The notes below the pieces were generated by a model. It saw only the letters and a list, made by a program, of their open reading frames with translations. It did not search any database and was not told the DNA's origin. From an uncultured Muribaculaceae bacterium (GTDB lineage Bacteria; Bacteroidota; Bacteroidia; Bacteroidales; Muribaculaceae): a stretch of 64,000 nucleotides of DNA. Shown piece by piece: positions 62,798 through 64,000 of this stretch; position 1 is the first letter of the stretch, and each line of letters opens with the position of its first letter. A program made the position numbers and the translations under genes. Location: assembly GCA_944321705.1 (NCBI GenBank), contig CALUMG010000011.1:1-64000 (forward strand), written 5' to 3'.

Positions 62798-62805
62798 TAA
62801 TTTTG
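62798..62805 (+). promoter_or_regulatory. -7 box for purH
   Basis: Perfect TAATTTTG 29 bp before the start codon at 62835; the -33 region is not clear. The rest of the rarA-purH gap (62600-62797) shows nothing else. Confidence 0.5.
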
Positions 62806-62834
62806 CAGTTGAAACAATTTCAAAATCAATCATA

Positions 62835-64000
62835 ATGGTTCAAAACAAACAAATTAAGACAGCTTTGATATCTGTGTACCATAAAGATGGTCTTGACAGA
62901 ATTCTTAAAATATTGAATGATAACGGAGTACGTTTCCTTTCGACTGGCGGTACTCAGGCGTTTATCAAGGAGCAGGGATATGAATGTGACGCAGTGGAAG
63001 ATTTGACAGGTTATCCGTCAATTTTGGGTGGCAGAGTAAAAACTTTGCATCCGAAGGTGTTCGGCGGAATCTTGGCGCGTCGTGATAATGAATCGGACAA
63101 AGAACAGACTGCAAAATATGAAATCCCAGAGATAGACCTTGTGATAGTTGATCTTTATCCGTTTGAAGAAACTGTCGCATCGGGAGCTTCTCAGGAAGAA
63201 ATCATAGAAAAAATCGACATAGGCGGAATCTCGCTTATCCGTGCTGCTGCAAAGAATTTCAATGATGTTGTAATAGTGGCATCAAAGGCACAATATGGAC
63301 CGTTGTATGATAAATTTGTTGAATATGGCTCGGCTTCAACTACGATAGAGGACCGCAGATGGTTTGCTAAAGAGGCATTTGCCGTGTCGAGCGCATATGA
63401 TTCTCACATATTCAACTATTTTGACCAAGAACAACCGTCGGCATTGCGTTTTGCAGTAGATGGAGCAAAGGTAATGAGATATGGAGAAAATCCACATCAG
63501 AAGGGGTATTTCTTTGGTAATTTCGATGAAATGTTCTCTCAATTGCACGGTAAGGAAATATCTTATAACAATTTGCTCGATATTGATGCTGCTGTTAATT
63601 TGATGGCCGATTTCACCGAAACTTCGTTCGGAATATTGAAGCACAATAATGCTTGCGGTTTTGCTTCACGTCCGACTGTGCTTGAAGCATGGAAAGATGC
63701 TTTGGCAGGCGACCCTGTTTCGGCTTTCGGCGGTGTATTGATTACAAATGCAGAAGTTGATGAGGCTACTGCTGAAGAAATGAATAAAATATTTTTCGAA
63801 GTGTGCATAGCTCCGTCTTATACTGAGGATGCTTTGAAGGTTTTGGAGCAAAAGAAAAATCGCATCATACTTTTGCAAAAGCCGTTTAAGCGTAGCAACA
63901 TGCAATATCGTTCAATATTGAATGGTGCGCTTGGTCAAGAACGCGACATGCATGTTGAAACACCCGAAGAATTGAAGCAGGTTACGACTAAAGCTGTAGA
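62835..64000 (+). CDS. purH: IMP cyclohydrolase/AICAR formyltransferase, 3' end beyond window
   Basis: The first 388 codons of a bifunctional purine enzyme; the frame is open to the window edge. The N-terminal MGS-like IMP cyclohydrolase domain shows LISVYHKDGLDRIL, FLSTGGTQAF and KTLHPKVFGGILARRD. The AICAR formyltransferase domain begins around residue 210 with RYGENPHQKGYF, ISYNNLLDIDAAV and KHNNACG. Family length is about 510-530, so roughly 120-140 residues are missing. It catalyses the last two steps to IMP. Confidence 0.95.
   Translation, partial: MVQNKQIKTALISVYHKDGLDRILKILNDNGVRFLSTGGTQAFIKEQGYECDAVEDLTGYPSILGGRVKTLHPKVFGGILARRDNESDKEQTAKYEIPEIDLVIVDLYPFEETVASGASQEEIIEKIDIGGISLIRAAAKNFNDVVIVASKAQYGPLYDKFVEYGSASTTIEDRRWFAKEAFAVSSAYDSHIFNYFDQEQPSALRFAVDGAKVMRYGENPHQKGYFFGNFDEMFSQLHGKEISYNNLLDIDAAVNLMADFTETSFGILKHNNACGFASRPTVLEAWKDALAGDPVSAFGGVLITNAEVDEATAEEMNKIFFEVCIAPSYTEDALKVLEQKKNRIILLQKPFKRSNMQYRSILNGALGQERDMHVETPEELKQVTTKAV

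Noticed and set aside
63628..63660. purH KHNNACG differs from the KHxNPCG form (Pro to Ala)
   Set aside because: The catalytic Lys-His pair is intact and the change may be usual in this phylum; I do not count it as a defect.
1..64000. CRISPR arrays, insertion sequences, prophage or conjugative genes
   Set aside because: No regularly spaced repeats, transposase, integrase, relaxase or Tra-like genes were seen on either strand.

Overview
The window comes from a chromosome of the Bacteroidota, most likely order Bacteroidales. The evidence is several perfect Bacteroidota-type -7 boxes (TAnnTTTG), some with a TTTG or TTG -33 element 19-20 bp upstream; two secreted enzymes with a C-terminal type IX secretion (Por) sorting domain; MenB/C/E menaquinone genes; a NhaD antiporter; and DUF4293, DUF4827, DUF4922 and DUF5106 proteins. 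Base composition is AT-rich throughout, and I see no phage, IS element, CRISPR array or rRNA. A family such as Muribaculaceae or Porphyromonadaceae would fit, but I cannot fix it from this sequence.

Region 1 (1-25 kb, all + strand) concerns peptidoglycan. First come two tandem copies of a two-gene module: a secreted TolB-like beta-propeller plus a large secreted zinc N-acetylmuramoyl-L-alanine amidase with a type IX sorting domain. A separate BadF-type amino-sugar kinase follows. Then comes an 11-gene, about 16.5-kb operon bounded by one good promoter and one good terminator. It encodes a third amidase-like protein with a golvesin-type insert, a GT2 glycosyltransferase, a DUF4922 protein with GalT/VTC2-like motifs, a SpoIID-domain lytic transglycosylase, an AmpG-like permease with a large insert, a NamZ (DUF1343) exo-muramidase, a fused FAD/Fe-S D-lactate dehydrogenase, a NagX/HGSNAT-like acetyltransferase, a second BadF kinase, the MurNAc-6-phosphate etherase MurQ and an SGNH esterase. 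Together they outline a route from wall polymer through MurNAc and MurNAc-6-P to GlcNAc-6-P plus D-lactate, then pyruvate. The GT2/DUF4922 pair, the leaderless SpoIID protein and the AmpG insert are the unexplained parts.

Region 2 (25-33 kb, + strand) is mostly housekeeping: a DUF5106/thioredoxin-like protein, DoxX, MnmA, a bifunctional-nuclease-domain protein, a nucleoside permease, RsmE, KdsA and a TPR protein, closed by a strong bidirectional terminator. Region 3 (33-39.7 kb, - strand) is a seven-gene efflux operon resembling E. coli CecR/YbhGFSR: TetR, TolC, lipoprotein membrane-fusion protein, two ATPases and two ABC-2 permeases.

Region 4 (40-50.7 kb) holds tRNA-Val(TAC), a DegT/DnrJ aminotransferase, a MINPP-type histidine phosphatase, a small TPR protein, a DHH phosphoesterase, a DUF4827 lipoprotein, GlmM, MenB-MenC-MenE, tRNA-Arg(TCT), a small secreted protein and tRNA-Gly(CCC). 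Region 5 (50.7-64 kb) holds an M3 peptidase with a TPR protein, DUF4293, NhaD, an etfB-etfA-acyl-CoA dehydrogenase operon, RarA and the 5' part of purH, which runs off the window.
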